From positions 372,001-436,000 of the forward strand of contig UPZG01000001.1 in NCBI GenBank assembly GCA_900538705.1: DNA of 64,000 nucleotides. Direction: 5' to 3'. Positions 8,623-17,257 of this stretch are shown here, one piece after another. Numbering within the stretch: position 1 is the first letter of the stretch; every line of letters begins with the position of its first letter. The DNA is from an uncultured Porphyromonadaceae bacterium (GTDB lineage Bacteria; Bacteroidota; Bacteroidia; Bacteroidales; Barnesiellaceae_A). Below the pieces are notes generated by a model. The model was not told the origin of the DNA. It was given only the letters and a program-made list of their open reading frames with translations, and did not search any database. The position numbers were made by a program, and so were the translations under genes.

Positions 8623-10191
8623 ATGAAAAAGATAAGATTATATATAGTACCTCTGGCGATAGCCTCAGTGGCAATGACGTCGTGTGTAGACAATTGGCTC
8701 ACAGAGCCGTCACCCGGCGTAACGAAATTGGAAGATTTTTATACCTCGGGACAAACGGCCATACAGTCGGTAAATGCCGCTTATACACCCTTGATGTGGG
8801 AATATGATGGTGCTACTTACTTGAGTGAGTGGTTTATAGGTGACGTTATGTCAGACGATGCCCTGAAGGGTGGACAGAACGTGGGCGATATGAGTGTCGT
8901 ATATGATATGGAAAACTTCAAGGTGCAATCAAACAATGCCTTGTTGCTTGGCTTCTATCGTGCTCAGTATCAGGGTATAGCACGTTGTAACTTGGTACTC
9001 GACCAGGTGGCAAAGATGGAGCCGGATACATCGATGAGTGTATCGTTGCAGCAGCGTCTTTTGGGAGAAGCATCGTTCTTGCGTGCCCTCTATTACTTCC
9101 GTTTGGTACGAGTATTTGGTGGTGTACCTTATGTAGACTTTATCATAGATTCTCCCTCGAAGTGGCAACAACCTCGTGCAACGGTTGAAGAGGTATATGG
9201 ACACATCATCGATGACCTCACTTACGCTCAAAAGACCTTGTGGGAGAAGAATGCTTATTCTGCCGAGGACTTGGGACGTGCTACCAAAGGTGCAGCTGAG
9301 GCTATGCTGTTGAAAGTCAATCTCTATTGCCATAATTATGCTGCTGCCGAGGCCTGGGGCGATTCTATTATCTCGAAACATCAGTATGAGTTGTTTGACG
9401 ATTATGGTACTAACTTCCTTTTGGAAGGAGAAAACGGTATAGAGTCGGTCTTCGAGATACAATATATGGAAGACGAAATGAGCGATTATGGCGAGGGTTT
9501 TGGTTTTACACGTGGAACCTTTACTACTATACTTACCCGTACTCGTTCAGAAGATGGTTGGGGCTTTAACAAGCCTACGCAAAATCTTTATGATGAGTTT
9601 GAGGCCGGCGACCCTCGTCGTGACTTGTCGATACTCAATCCACAAGGGGAGCTTTCTACTGTAGAGTACTACCTTGGCAACCGATATTTGAATCGTAAAT
9701 ATGCTCTTGTGACTATTGCCAATGGCGATACCACTTACTACCAGTTGAAGCATCCTACGCGTAGTCCTATCAATATAAAATATATCAGGTTTGCCGATGT
9801 ATTGCTGATGTATGCCGAGGCTTGCTGCGAAACAGGTAATATGGCTGCAGCCAAAGAGGCTTTGGAGCGTGTACGTTCTCGTGCTCGTAATATGCAGGAC
9901 GATCCTACCGTATTGCCGGTATTCCCTTATGGCTCATATAGCGACACCCCCGAAGGGTTGCGCAATGCTATCCGTCATGAACGTCGTGTAGAGCTTGCGA
10001 TGGAGGGCCATCGGTGGTTCGATCTGTGTCGCTGGGGTATAGCTTGCGAAGTGATGGAGGCATATAAGGCTCAGGAAAGCGAGGAAGTGCGTGCCGAGAT
10101 GGGTACTTTCATCAAAGGAGTACACGAACTCTTGCCTATTCCCCAACAAGAAATAGACCTTAATCCCATGGAGCAGAATCCCGGATATTAA
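8623..10191 (+). CDS. SusD-like surface glycan-binding lipoprotein
   Basis: A 522-residue SusD/RagB homologue that caps the SusC barrel and captures oligosaccharide on the cell surface. The N-terminus ends in a lipobox with Cys21 (VAMTSC). The TPR-like alpha-helical scaffold shows FLRALYYFRLVRVFGGVPY, RATKGAAEAMLLKVNLY and, near the end, RHERRVELAMEGHRWFDLCR and ELLPIPQQEIDLNP, which are standard SusD landmarks. It is co-transcribed with susC and followed by a perfect 10-bp hairpin without a T tract. Its start region AATACAATGAAAAA differs by one base from the complement of the small RNA 5' ends. Confidence 0.95.
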   Translation: MKKIRLYIVPLAIASVAMTSCVDNWLTEPSPGVTKLEDFYTSGQTAIQSVNAAYTPLMWEYDGATYLSEWFIGDVMSDDALKGGQNVGDMSVVYDMENFKVQSNNALLLGFYRAQYQGIARCNLVLDQVAKMEPDTSMSVSLQQRLLGEASFLRALYYFRLVRVFGGVPYVDFIIDSPSKWQQPRATVEEVYGHIIDDLTYAQKTLWEKNAYSAEDLGRATKGAAEAMLLKVNLYCHNYAAAEAWGDSIISKHQYELFDDYGTNFLLEGENGIESVFEIQYMEDEMSDYGEGFGFTRGTFTTILTRTRSEDGWGFNKPTQNLYDEFEAGDPRRDLSILNPQGELSTVEYYLGNRYLNRKYALVTIANGDTTYYQLKHPTRSPINIKYIRFADVLLMYAEACCETGNMAAAKEALERVRSRARNMQDDPTVLPVFPYGSYSDTPEGLRNAIRHERRVELAMEGHRWFDLCRWGIACEVMEAYKAQESEEVRAEMGTFIKGVHELLPIPQQEIDLNPMEQNPGY

Positions 10192-10208
10192 AAAACGAAA
10201 CTATGTCA

Positions 10209-10238
10209 GGAGGTGCGGTGCAATGAGACCGCACCTCC
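10209..10238 (+). promoter_or_regulatory. intercistronic hairpin after susD, no T tract
   Basis: GGAGGTGCGG pairs perfectly with CCGCACCTCC around a 10 nt loop. No run of T follows, so it is more likely an mRNA-stabilising or processing element that separates susCD levels from downstream genes than a full terminator. This function is inferred. Confidence 0.55.
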
Positions 10239-10289
10239 ATCAATACCGAAAATAAAAAACTACTGTTCAACACAATTAAAATTTTAGTT

Positions 10290-11189
10290 ATGAAAAAGAT
10301 TACTTTCTTAGCAGCCGCAGTGGTTGCAATGCTTGGCGGAAACGCTTATGCACAAGCAAATTTCGATTTTGCCAATGGAGGAAGCTATCATCTTATTTAT
10401 TTGGATGAAGAGACATTGGCCGGGAATGTAAATGCAGCAGATATCGTATCGGATTGCCGTCCTGACGAAACAACACGTTTCTTGTATGTATGGGACAATA
10501 CTTATGTAGGTGTTACTTCTACAGGTCCTAACTCAAATGGTGTACCGGGAGCATACATTAATCTTTCAGTAGGTACTGTAGGTTGGTCTGGTATGGGTAT
10601 TGTCAACAACAACGGTGCACATTTCGATGCTATCGATGATACATACCGTTTCCATATCGCGTTGAAAACGATGGATGCCGACTCACATGTGCTTATCGTA
10701 GGTGACGAAGATGCCGGTCAAGTAGCCAAATTTACTATCGGTTCAGCTCCCTTCAATGATGGCGGTACGATTTATGAAGTTCTCCAAGACATCAGCCGCG
10801 ACGGTGAGTGGAATGCTATCGATGTTTCAGTTGCCGATTTGAAAGCTTATAGCAAAACCGGTTTGGTAGGATATCCTAACCCCGATTTTACAGGTAACAT
10901 CTTCGCTATGTTGAGCGGTGGCCGTACAGGTGCTACCATTGGTTTGGATGCCATATTCTTCTACAAACCCGGTACCAATGGCGTAGAAGGTGTTAAAGGT
11001 GACAATGTAAAAATATTCAGCACAAACCGTACAATCCAAGTATTAGGTGGTGAAGGTATAGAGGTTTATGATATTACCGGTAAACTTGTAAAAGAAAGCA
11101 AGGGTACTATTGTAGGGACTGAGAGCCTTGCAGCCGGTATATATGTGGCCAAGAGTGGTAATGTAGTTACAAAAGTAATTGTTCGTTAA
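10290..11189 (+). CDS. secreted protein with a C-terminal sorting-type domain, putative glycan-binding
   Basis: A 299-residue exported protein. A type I signal peptide (cleavage after AYA, about residue 21) is followed by a beta-rich body of about 210 residues that I do not recognise as a named family. It has regularly spaced aromatic residues that would suit a carbohydrate-binding beta-sandwich. The last 75 residues end in IEVYDITGKLVKE, then LAAGIYVAKSG and a basic VTKVIVR, which is the pattern of type A sorting domains of the type IX secretion system. Its position directly after susCD is where SusE/F-like surface glycan-binding proteins usually sit. It lacks a lipobox, so surface attachment would rely on the C-terminal domain. 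Function is inferred. Confidence 0.65.
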   Translation: MKKITFLAAAVVAMLGGNAYAQANFDFANGGSYHLIYLDEETLAGNVNAADIVSDCRPDETTRFLYVWDNTYVGVTSTGPNSNGVPGAYINLSVGTVGWSGMGIVNNNGAHFDAIDDTYRFHIALKTMDADSHVLIVGDEDAGQVAKFTIGSAPFNDGGTIYEVLQDISRDGEWNAIDVSVADLKAYSKTGLVGYPNPDFTGNIFAMLSGGRTGATIGLDAIFFYKPGTNGVEGVKGDNVKIFSTNRTIQVLGGEGIEVYDITGKLVKESKGTIVGTESLAAGIYVAKSGNVVTKVIVR

Positions 11190-11201
11190 TGAAGTGTACT
11201 G

Positions 11202-11235
11202 ACATGTGGCGGCGCAATAGCCGCCACATGTTTTC
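11202..11235 (+). terminator. hairpin with short T tract inside the glucan locus
   Basis: ACATGTGGCGGC (11202-11213) pairs with GCCGCCACATGT (11220-11231) around a 6 nt loop, followed by TTTTC. It is a strong stem with a weak tail, probably a partial terminator that lowers expression of the downstream enzyme genes. Confidence 0.6.
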
Positions 11236-11355
11236 ACCGGTTTTAATGGAGAGGTAGAAAAGATTGTTGGTTTTTGGTAAAGCGATGGGTCGACCGTTGT
11301 GCATGACGAGAACAAGAAGTAGTAGATGTAAAATAGGAAAAGAGATATTAGAGTT

Positions 11356-12462
11356 ATGTTTAAGAGATATATGATAGGTGTTGCATTGTGTACTGCCACC
11401 ATATGGGGCGCTCAGGCCGATTATGAACTTGTATGGGAAGATGATTTTACCGAGACGACACTGAATGAGTCGCAGCACTGGAATGTGGAGGTCAACGGTA
11501 ACGGTGGCGGCAACAATGAGTTGCAATACTATCGTCGTGAAAATGTATCGGTGGGTGTAGAGCCTGTTACGGGAGCATCCTGCTTGATATTGACTGCCCG
11601 TAGAGCGAGTTTCGGCGGAAAACCGGCGACATCGGGACGCATCAACTCTATGGGTAAAGTATACGCTAAATATGGCAAGGTAGAAGCTCGTATCAAATTC
11701 CCTTATACAGCAAATGGCTTATGGCCTGCTTTTTGGATGATGGGTAATGACTACTCCTCGGTAGGCTGGCCTCGTTGTGGCGAGATAGATATTATAGAAT
11801 TGGGCAATGCAGCAGGTATTTCAGGAGGTACGCAAGACCGTTATCTGATAGGTGCATGTCATTGGGGCACATCACCGGTCAACCATCCCAACTATGGTGT
11901 AGGTTCGGTACACAGCGAGAGTGTGCAAGGCGATTTTCATCTTTTCACATTGATATGGGATGCAACATCGGTGAGCATGTATGTCGACTTAGATAAGAAT
12001 CCCAATGCGCAACCCTATTATGTGATGAATATCTATGATATGACCAACGAAAACTCTGTGGGTCATTATTTCCATAAACCTTTCTTTATTCTATTCAATT
12101 TGGCTGTAGGTGGTAGCTTCACCAATATTTACGACATAAATGCTGTGACGGCTCTTGCTAGCGGAGAAGCCAAAATGTATGTCGATTACGTACGTGTTTA
12201 CCAGAAAGGCGATGCAGGTGAGGAGTTTTATGGACCTGAAACAGGTGCCGTAGACGGTATCTATAACGAATCGGCATTGAAGGTGTATTGTAATGGCGAT
12301 GAGGCCGGTGTAGTCGGAGCTACCGATGGCATAGAGTTGTATAACATACAAGGAGCTCTTGTGCGTCGCAGCAATGAGCCTCGCATATATGTGGGCGATA
12401 TGCCTGCTGGCGTGTATGTATTGCGTTGTGGCAGCTTTGTGAAGAAAATAGTTCTGAGGTAA
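11356..12462 (+). CDS. GH16 endo-beta-glucanase (laminarinase-type), first copy
   Basis: A 368-residue secreted glycoside hydrolase family 16 enzyme expected to cleave internal beta-1,3 (or mixed 1,3/1,4) glucan bonds with retention. After a signal peptide (about 1-21) the jelly-roll begins with LVWEDDF and contains the active-site strand GEIDIIE: Glu143 nucleophile, Asp145 and Glu148 acid/base. The spacing with the extra residue is typical of laminarinases. HWGTSP and FFILFNLAVGG are further family landmarks. Residues after about 290 form a sorting-type C-terminal domain (IELYNIQGALVRRS, then MPAGVYVLRCG and KKIVLR). It is a tandem paralogue of the next gene, which lacks this tail. Confidence 0.9.
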   Translation: MFKRYMIGVALCTATIWGAQADYELVWEDDFTETTLNESQHWNVEVNGNGGGNNELQYYRRENVSVGVEPVTGASCLILTARRASFGGKPATSGRINSMGKVYAKYGKVEARIKFPYTANGLWPAFWMMGNDYSSVGWPRCGEIDIIELGNAAGISGGTQDRYLIGACHWGTSPVNHPNYGVGSVHSESVQGDFHLFTLIWDATSVSMYVDLDKNPNAQPYYVMNIYDMTNENSVGHYFHKPFFILFNLAVGGSFTNIYDINAVTALASGEAKMYVDYVRVYQKGDAGEEFYGPETGAVDGIYNESALKVYCNGDEAGVVGATDGIELYNIQGALVRRSNEPRIYVGDMPAGVYVLRCGSFVKKIVLR

Positions 12463-12500
12463 ACGTTGCCTTGGAAAACAGATAGTTATAAGGTAAAACT

Positions 12501-13415
12501 GTGATGAGATATATAACAAAAGTTTTGTCTTTGTTGTGTGTTGCATGCTGTGGTGCAGAATGTGCCGTGGCAGGGGATGGTTACATCCTTGTATGGGAAG
12601 ACGATTTTGACGGCACACAATTGGACGAAGCCAGATACTGGAATATAGAGGTTAACGGCGATGGCGGAGGCAACCGTGAGTTGCAATATTATTGCCGTGA
12701 CAATGTGGCTATAGGAACCGAGCCCGTGAGTGGCGCATCTTGTCTGATATTGACGGCTTGTAAAGACGTGAAAGAAGAAAAAGGTGCGACGTCGGGGCGT
12801 GTTAATACCAGGAACAAAGTGAGTGCCGTACATGGTAAAATAGAGGCACGCATTAAATTCCCCTCTACGGCCGATGGGCTGTGGCCTGCTTTCTGGTTGT
12901 TGGGTGACGACTATACGTCGGTGGGCTGGCCCCGTTGCGGCGAAATAGATATTGTGGAAATGGGCCATGCTGACGGTATAAAAAACTCGACGCAAAGTCG
13001 TTATTTCAATGGTGCTTGTCATTGGGGGGTATCACATACCGATGTAAAACATTATGTGCAGAATGCGACAGCCGAGTATAGCTTGCAAGATGGCAAGTTT
13101 CACTTGTTTACCGTCGAGTGGGATGAACAGTCTATCAAGATGTACTTAGACCAGGACCTTAATCCCAATGTCGCCCCCTATTTTATAGCTCCTATTGATG
13201 ATAAGTCTACGCCCGATGCGCCGGGCTACTTCTTTCACAAGCCCTTTTTCATTTTGTTCAATTTAGCCGTAGGAGGCGAGTTTACAGGGATAGAACAGAT
13301 AGAGGATGTCACAGCCTTGTCGGGAGGAGAAGCCAAAATGTATGTAGACTATGTGCGTGTATACCGGCGAGGCAACAGTGTACAAGCGACTAATGAAATG
13401 ACATATCAAAAATAA
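12501..13415 (+). CDS. GH16 endo-beta-glucanase, second copy
   Basis: A 304-residue paralogue of the preceding GH16 enzyme, starting 39 nt after it. The catalytic strand is GEIDIVE (Glu148, Asp150, Glu153). WPAFWLLGDDYTSVGWPRC and FFHKPFFILFNLAVGG are nearly identical to copy one. A Cys-rich signal segment (about 1-25) precedes the domain. No lipobox fits well, so signal peptidase I cleavage is more likely. The protein stops right after the catalytic domain without the sorting-type tail, so it probably ends up in a different place (periplasm or released). The pair looks like a tandem duplication with diverged targeting. Linkage preference cannot be read directly. Confidence 0.9.
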   Translation: MMRYITKVLSLLCVACCGAECAVAGDGYILVWEDDFDGTQLDEARYWNIEVNGDGGGNRELQYYCRDNVAIGTEPVSGASCLILTACKDVKEEKGATSGRVNTRNKVSAVHGKIEARIKFPSTADGLWPAFWLLGDDYTSVGWPRCGEIDIVEMGHADGIKNSTQSRYFNGACHWGVSHTDVKHYVQNATAEYSLQDGKFHLFTVEWDEQSIKMYLDQDLNPNVAPYFIAPIDDKSTPDAPGYFFHKPFFILFNLAVGGEFTGIEQIEDVTALSGGEAKMYVDYVRVYRRGNSVQATNEMTYQK

Positions 13416-13421
13416 GATAAT

Positions 13422-15653
13422 ATGAGAAGTAGTATTCTGAGAAATATCGCTTTGGTTGCTGTAGCAGCAACTTTGGGCGCAGGGTGTACCCTGCAGGAGA
13501 GCGATACGACCGAAAAAAAGATAGATGCTCTCTTGTCGCAAATGACCCTCGAGGAAAAAATCGGCCAGATGAACCAATTGCAAGGCCTCGGGTGCAATAG
13601 CGATATGATAGCAGCTATCAAGGCTGGTCGGGTAGGTTCGTTACTCAACGAAATAAATCCCGATACTATCAATGAGTTACAGCGAGTTGCCGTTGAGGAA
13701 TCGCGATTGGGTATTCCTTTGATATTCGCTCGTGATGTGGTACATGGTTTTAAGACCATTATGCCTATCCCGTTAGGACAGGCCGCTTCGTGGAATGCCG
13801 AACTGGTAGAAGAGTGTGCCCGTGTGGCAGCTTACGAAGCTACGTCAACAGGTATCCGTTGGACTTTCGCTCCCATGATAGATGTGTCGCGAGACGGGAG
13901 ATGGGGACGTATTGCCGAGTCGTTTGGTGAAGATACTTACATGAATGGAGCCATGGGTGCCGCATCGGTGCGCGGTTATCAGGGCGATTCTTTGTCGTTA
14001 CCTACATCGATGGCTGCATGTGCCAAGCATTTTGCCGGTTATGGTACCAGTGAAGGTGGTAAAGACTACAATACAGCCAATATTCCCGAGCGATTGTTGC
14101 GCGATGTATATCTACCTCCTTTCTACGAGACTGTAAAAGCTGGGGTAGCTTCATTTATGTGTTCGTTCAACGACATAGATGGAGTTCCTTCATCAGGTAG
14201 TGTATTCCTTAACCGTCAGATATTGCGCGATGAATGGCATTATGATGGTTTATTGGTGAGTGACTGGGGCTCGATAGAACAAATGATACCACATCATTTC
14301 TGCGCAGACTTGAAAGAAGCTGCCGAGAAAGCTGTTTTAGCGGGCGTAGATATGGACATGATGGGGTATGCTTATATTACACATCTGAAAGAACTTGTAG
14401 AGAGCGGCGCCATAAGCGAGACTTTGATAGATGAGGCTGTACGCAATGTATTGCGTATGAAATTCCGTTTAGGCCTATTTGAAAATCCGTATGTAGCCGT
14501 TCGCGATACGTTGCCATTTTATGAAGAGGCTTCGCTGGCCGTGGCACGTCGTGCTGCCGCCGAGAGTGCCGTTTTGCTGAAGAACAATGGTGTATTGCCT
14601 TTGCAATCGTTTGGGAAAGTGGCTGTGGTAGGCCCGTTGTGCGATTCTCCTGCCGACCAAATAGGTACATGGTGTTTTGATGCTGAACCAGAGCATTCGG
14701 TGACTCCGTTACAGGCATTGAAGGCGAAGTATGGAGATAAAGTGATAGGCGTTCCGGGTCTTACATATAGCCGCGATATGAGCCGCGATGGAATAGCTCG
14801 TGCGGTAGCTGCAGCTCGTACAGCAGATGTCGTTCTCTATTTTGCCGGTGAAGAGGCTGTTCTCTCAGGCGAGGCTCGCTGTAGAGCCGATATATCGTTG
14901 CCCGGTGCTCAAACTGAGTTGTTGAAAGCCCTGAAAGCGACCGGAAAACCGGTAGTGATGATTGTGATGGCAGGTCGTCCGCTGACTATACCTGAGGAGT
15001 GCGAACTTGCCGATGCAGTCATCTATTCATTCCATGCCGGAACAATGGCAGGTCCCGGTTTGACCGATGTCATATCGGGAGATGTAGTACCTTCGGGCAA
15101 GCTGCCTGTGACATTGCCACGTATGGTAGGGCAGATTCCTGTGTACTATGCACACAAAAATACCGGTCGTCCGGCATCGAATATTACGCTCATAGACGAT
15201 ATTGCTGTGGGGACGAAACAGACTTCGCTTGGGTTTACCAGCTATCATCTGGATGCCGGTGATAAACCCCTCTATCCTTTTGGTTATGGATTGTCGTATA
15301 CGACGTTTGACTATTCGCCCGTAACTCTCTCGGCAACAGAAATGAATGCCGATGGGTCGCTCGTGGCAAGTTGTACTATAAAGAATACCGGCGCATATGA
15401 TGCCGAAGAGGCTGTACAACTCTATATAGGCGATAAGGTCGCATCGGTAGTACGACCCGTCAAAGAGTTGAAGGGATTTGACAAAGTGCTTATAAAAGCC
15501 GGTGAGTCGGTAACTGTAGATTTTACTGTGACAGCCGAGATGCTTGCCTTTACTCATCTCGATGGTACGCGAAGTGCCGAAGCCGGCGATTTTGATTTGT
15601 GGATTGCTGCCGATAGTGACAGTGGTACACCAGTAACCTTTACGTTGAAATAA
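13422..15653 (+). CDS. GH3 beta-glucosidase (BglX-like) lipoprotein
   Basis: A 743-residue family 3 glycoside hydrolase that removes glucose from non-reducing ends of beta-gluco-oligosaccharides. LGAGC with Cys22 gives a lipobox, so it is membrane-anchored on the periplasmic or outer face. Domain order: (beta/alpha)8 barrel with KHFAGYG and the nucleophile Asp281 in LLVSDWGSIEQM; a C-terminal alpha/beta sandwich (AAAESAVLLKNNGVLPL, VVLYFAGEE); then a fibronectin-III-like domain (YPFGYGLSYTTFDYS to the end). Length agrees with BglX. It starts 6 nt after the GH16 stop and is followed within 8 nt by the GH128 gene, so the four enzyme genes form one transcription unit. Confidence 0.93.
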   Translation: MRSSILRNIALVAVAATLGAGCTLQESDTTEKKIDALLSQMTLEEKIGQMNQLQGLGCNSDMIAAIKAGRVGSLLNEINPDTINELQRVAVEESRLGIPLIFARDVVHGFKTIMPIPLGQAASWNAELVEECARVAAYEATSTGIRWTFAPMIDVSRDGRWGRIAESFGEDTYMNGAMGAASVRGYQGDSLSLPTSMAACAKHFAGYGTSEGGKDYNTANIPERLLRDVYLPPFYETVKAGVASFMCSFNDIDGVPSSGSVFLNRQILRDEWHYDGLLVSDWGSIEQMIPHHFCADLKEAAEKAVLAGVDMDMMGYAYITHLKELVESGAISETLIDEAVRNVLRMKFRLGLFENPYVAVRDTLPFYEEASLAVARRAAAESAVLLKNNGVLPLQSFGKVAVVGPLCDSPADQIGTWCFDAEPEHSVTPLQALKAKYGDKVIGVPGLTYSRDMSRDGIARAVAAARTADVVLYFAGEEAVLSGEARCRADISLPGAQTELLKALKATGKPVVMIVMAGRPLTIPEECELADAVIYSFHAGTMAGPGLTDVISGDVVPSGKLPVTLPRMVGQIPVYYAHKNTGRPASNITLIDDIAVGTKQTSLGFTSYHLDAGDKPLYPFGYGLSYTTFDYSPVTLSATEMNADGSLVASCTIKNTGAYDAEEAVQLYIGDKVASVVRPVKELKGFDKVLIKAGESVTVDFTVTAEMLAFTHLDGTRSAEAGDFDLWIAADSDSGTPVTFTLK

Positions 15654-15660
15654 TAGCGTC

Positions 15661-17181
15661 ATGAAGAGAGAGAAAATATATAGTATGGTGTGGTTGGTCA
15701 TGGTAAGCATGTTCCTTGCCATACCGGCAACCACTTTGGCCGAGCGTAGCCCCAAACGAGGCGTGTCGCAGGATGGTTTTACCTATGCCGAGGAGATTAC
15801 GGCTTTGACGCCGGGTGTGTGCTGGTATTACAACTGGGCTGGAGTTCCGTCAGAGATAGATATGCCCGTGGTTGGTCCTGGTACGGATATGGAGTTTTGT
15901 CCTATGGCATGGGGCAGTACATTCAACGAAGAAGAACTGCGCTCTTACTTGACCGAACATCCCGGTGTGAAATATCTGTTGGGTTTTAATGAACCCAATT
16001 TCAAGAACCAGGCCAATATGACTCCTGCACAAGCCGTAGAGGTGTGGCCTCGATTGGAGGCTATAGCCGAAGAGTTCGGGTTAGGCCTTGTAGGTCCGGC
16101 TGTTAACTATTCGCCCGATGCCCCATATACCGACCCTACAACGTGGTATGATGAGTTTTTCGAGTTATATCCCGATGCCCGGGTCGATTACATAGCACTT
16201 CACTGCTATATGGTGGCTGCCGATGGCATGATGAATTATATCAATTCTATTGCCGAGCGTTATGGCAAGAAGATATGGCTGACAGAGTTCTGTGCTTGGG
16301 ACGGGTTGACGACAAATGCCGAGAGTGCCCGTAAGATACAACGCGACGAGATGGTGCGGAAAGTTGAGGCTCTTGAGCTGAGTGAGCATGTGTTCCGTTA
16401 TTCGTGGTTCAAGGCAAAAGGAGCTGATAACTATCCTTATTATGCATTACTGAAATATAAAAATGAGTCGCAAGGTATCCCCGCCGGAACACTTACCGAT
16501 TTAGGCACGGTATATCTCTACATGTCGGTATTTGATACTACACGCTACTATGCACCTGATGTAGAGTTCGCAGCCAGTGATTATGTAAAGTCTAATTTAA
16601 TTTCGGTCAATGTATCGGACGACGCTGCTTCATCTTTCCCGTTGAAAGTTGAGGGCTTCAGCAATATGCGTACAATAGACTATCTGATAGATGTGCCTGA
16701 GGCCGGTCCTTATCGGGTAGAGATGCGTGTTTCCACATCCGGATTGCCTGTGACGGCTTATATCGATGGCGAGGAGGCCGGGAAAGCCGAGTGGAGTGCT
16801 ACCGGCGAGCAAGGTGTATGGAGTGTACGCTACATAGATGTTACTATGCCGGCCGGTAAACATCGCTTGCAGCTTAAAGGCACGAAGTTGGCACAATATT
16901 GCGATATGAGCGTGGTGAAATTCTATAGCATTGCCGGAATAAATGCTCCGGTCGAGGAGACACAGGTACTGCAATATAGCCGTCGCGGTGATATGATTTA
17001 TCTGACCGGTAGCGTTGAGTTGTCGCGTTGTGAAGTCTATGACTTCGGTGGAAAACTGGTTCGCTCTGTGATATGTGGCGATGGTAATGCAATAGATATG
17101 AAAGCCCTACCCAAAGGATTCTATATTGTACGTGCATTTGACGTCGAAGGTACTCCGTATAGTTGCAAAATATGCATGTAA
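15661..17181 (+). CDS. GH128-type endo-beta-1,3-glucanase with CBM-like and sorting-type domains
   Basis: A 506-residue secreted enzyme. A signal peptide (about 1-27) precedes a TIM barrel of the Glyco_hydro_cc type with acid/base Glu111 in LLGFNEPN and nucleophile Glu209 in IWLTEFCAW, the two motifs that define GH128 beta-1,3-glucanases. Residues of about 300-425 look like a beta-sandwich carbohydrate-binding module (YRVEMRVSTSG, WSVRYIDVTMPAGKHRLQL). The C-terminal 75 residues follow the sorting-domain pattern (CEVYDFGGKLVRS, then LPKGFYIVRA). Clustering with GH16 and GH3 strongly supports beta-1,3-glucan as substrate. Family assignment rests on the motifs and their spacing. Confidence 0.8.
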   Translation: MKREKIYSMVWLVMVSMFLAIPATTLAERSPKRGVSQDGFTYAEEITALTPGVCWYYNWAGVPSEIDMPVVGPGTDMEFCPMAWGSTFNEEELRSYLTEHPGVKYLLGFNEPNFKNQANMTPAQAVEVWPRLEAIAEEFGLGLVGPAVNYSPDAPYTDPTTWYDEFFELYPDARVDYIALHCYMVAADGMMNYINSIAERYGKKIWLTEFCAWDGLTTNAESARKIQRDEMVRKVEALELSEHVFRYSWFKAKGADNYPYYALLKYKNESQGIPAGTLTDLGTVYLYMSVFDTTRYYAPDVEFAASDYVKSNLISVNVSDDAASSFPLKVEGFSNMRTIDYLIDVPEAGPYRVEMRVSTSGLPVTAYIDGEEAGKAEWSATGEQGVWSVRYIDVTMPAGKHRLQLKGTKLAQYCDMSVVKFYSIAGINAPVEETQVLQYSRRGDMIYLTGSVELSRCEVYDFGGKLVRSVICGDGNAIDMKALPKGFYIVRAFDVEGTPYSCKICM

Positions 17182-17257
17182 TGAATTATTTGACAATGTA
17201 ATAGCACTTGTGGTAAAAAGACAAACGAAATAGTAAACTAAATAATTTAATGTCAAT

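Noticed and set aside
15027..15755. 242-residue minus-strand ORF across the GH3/GH128 junction
   Set aside because: Antisense to two genes with clear catalytic motifs.
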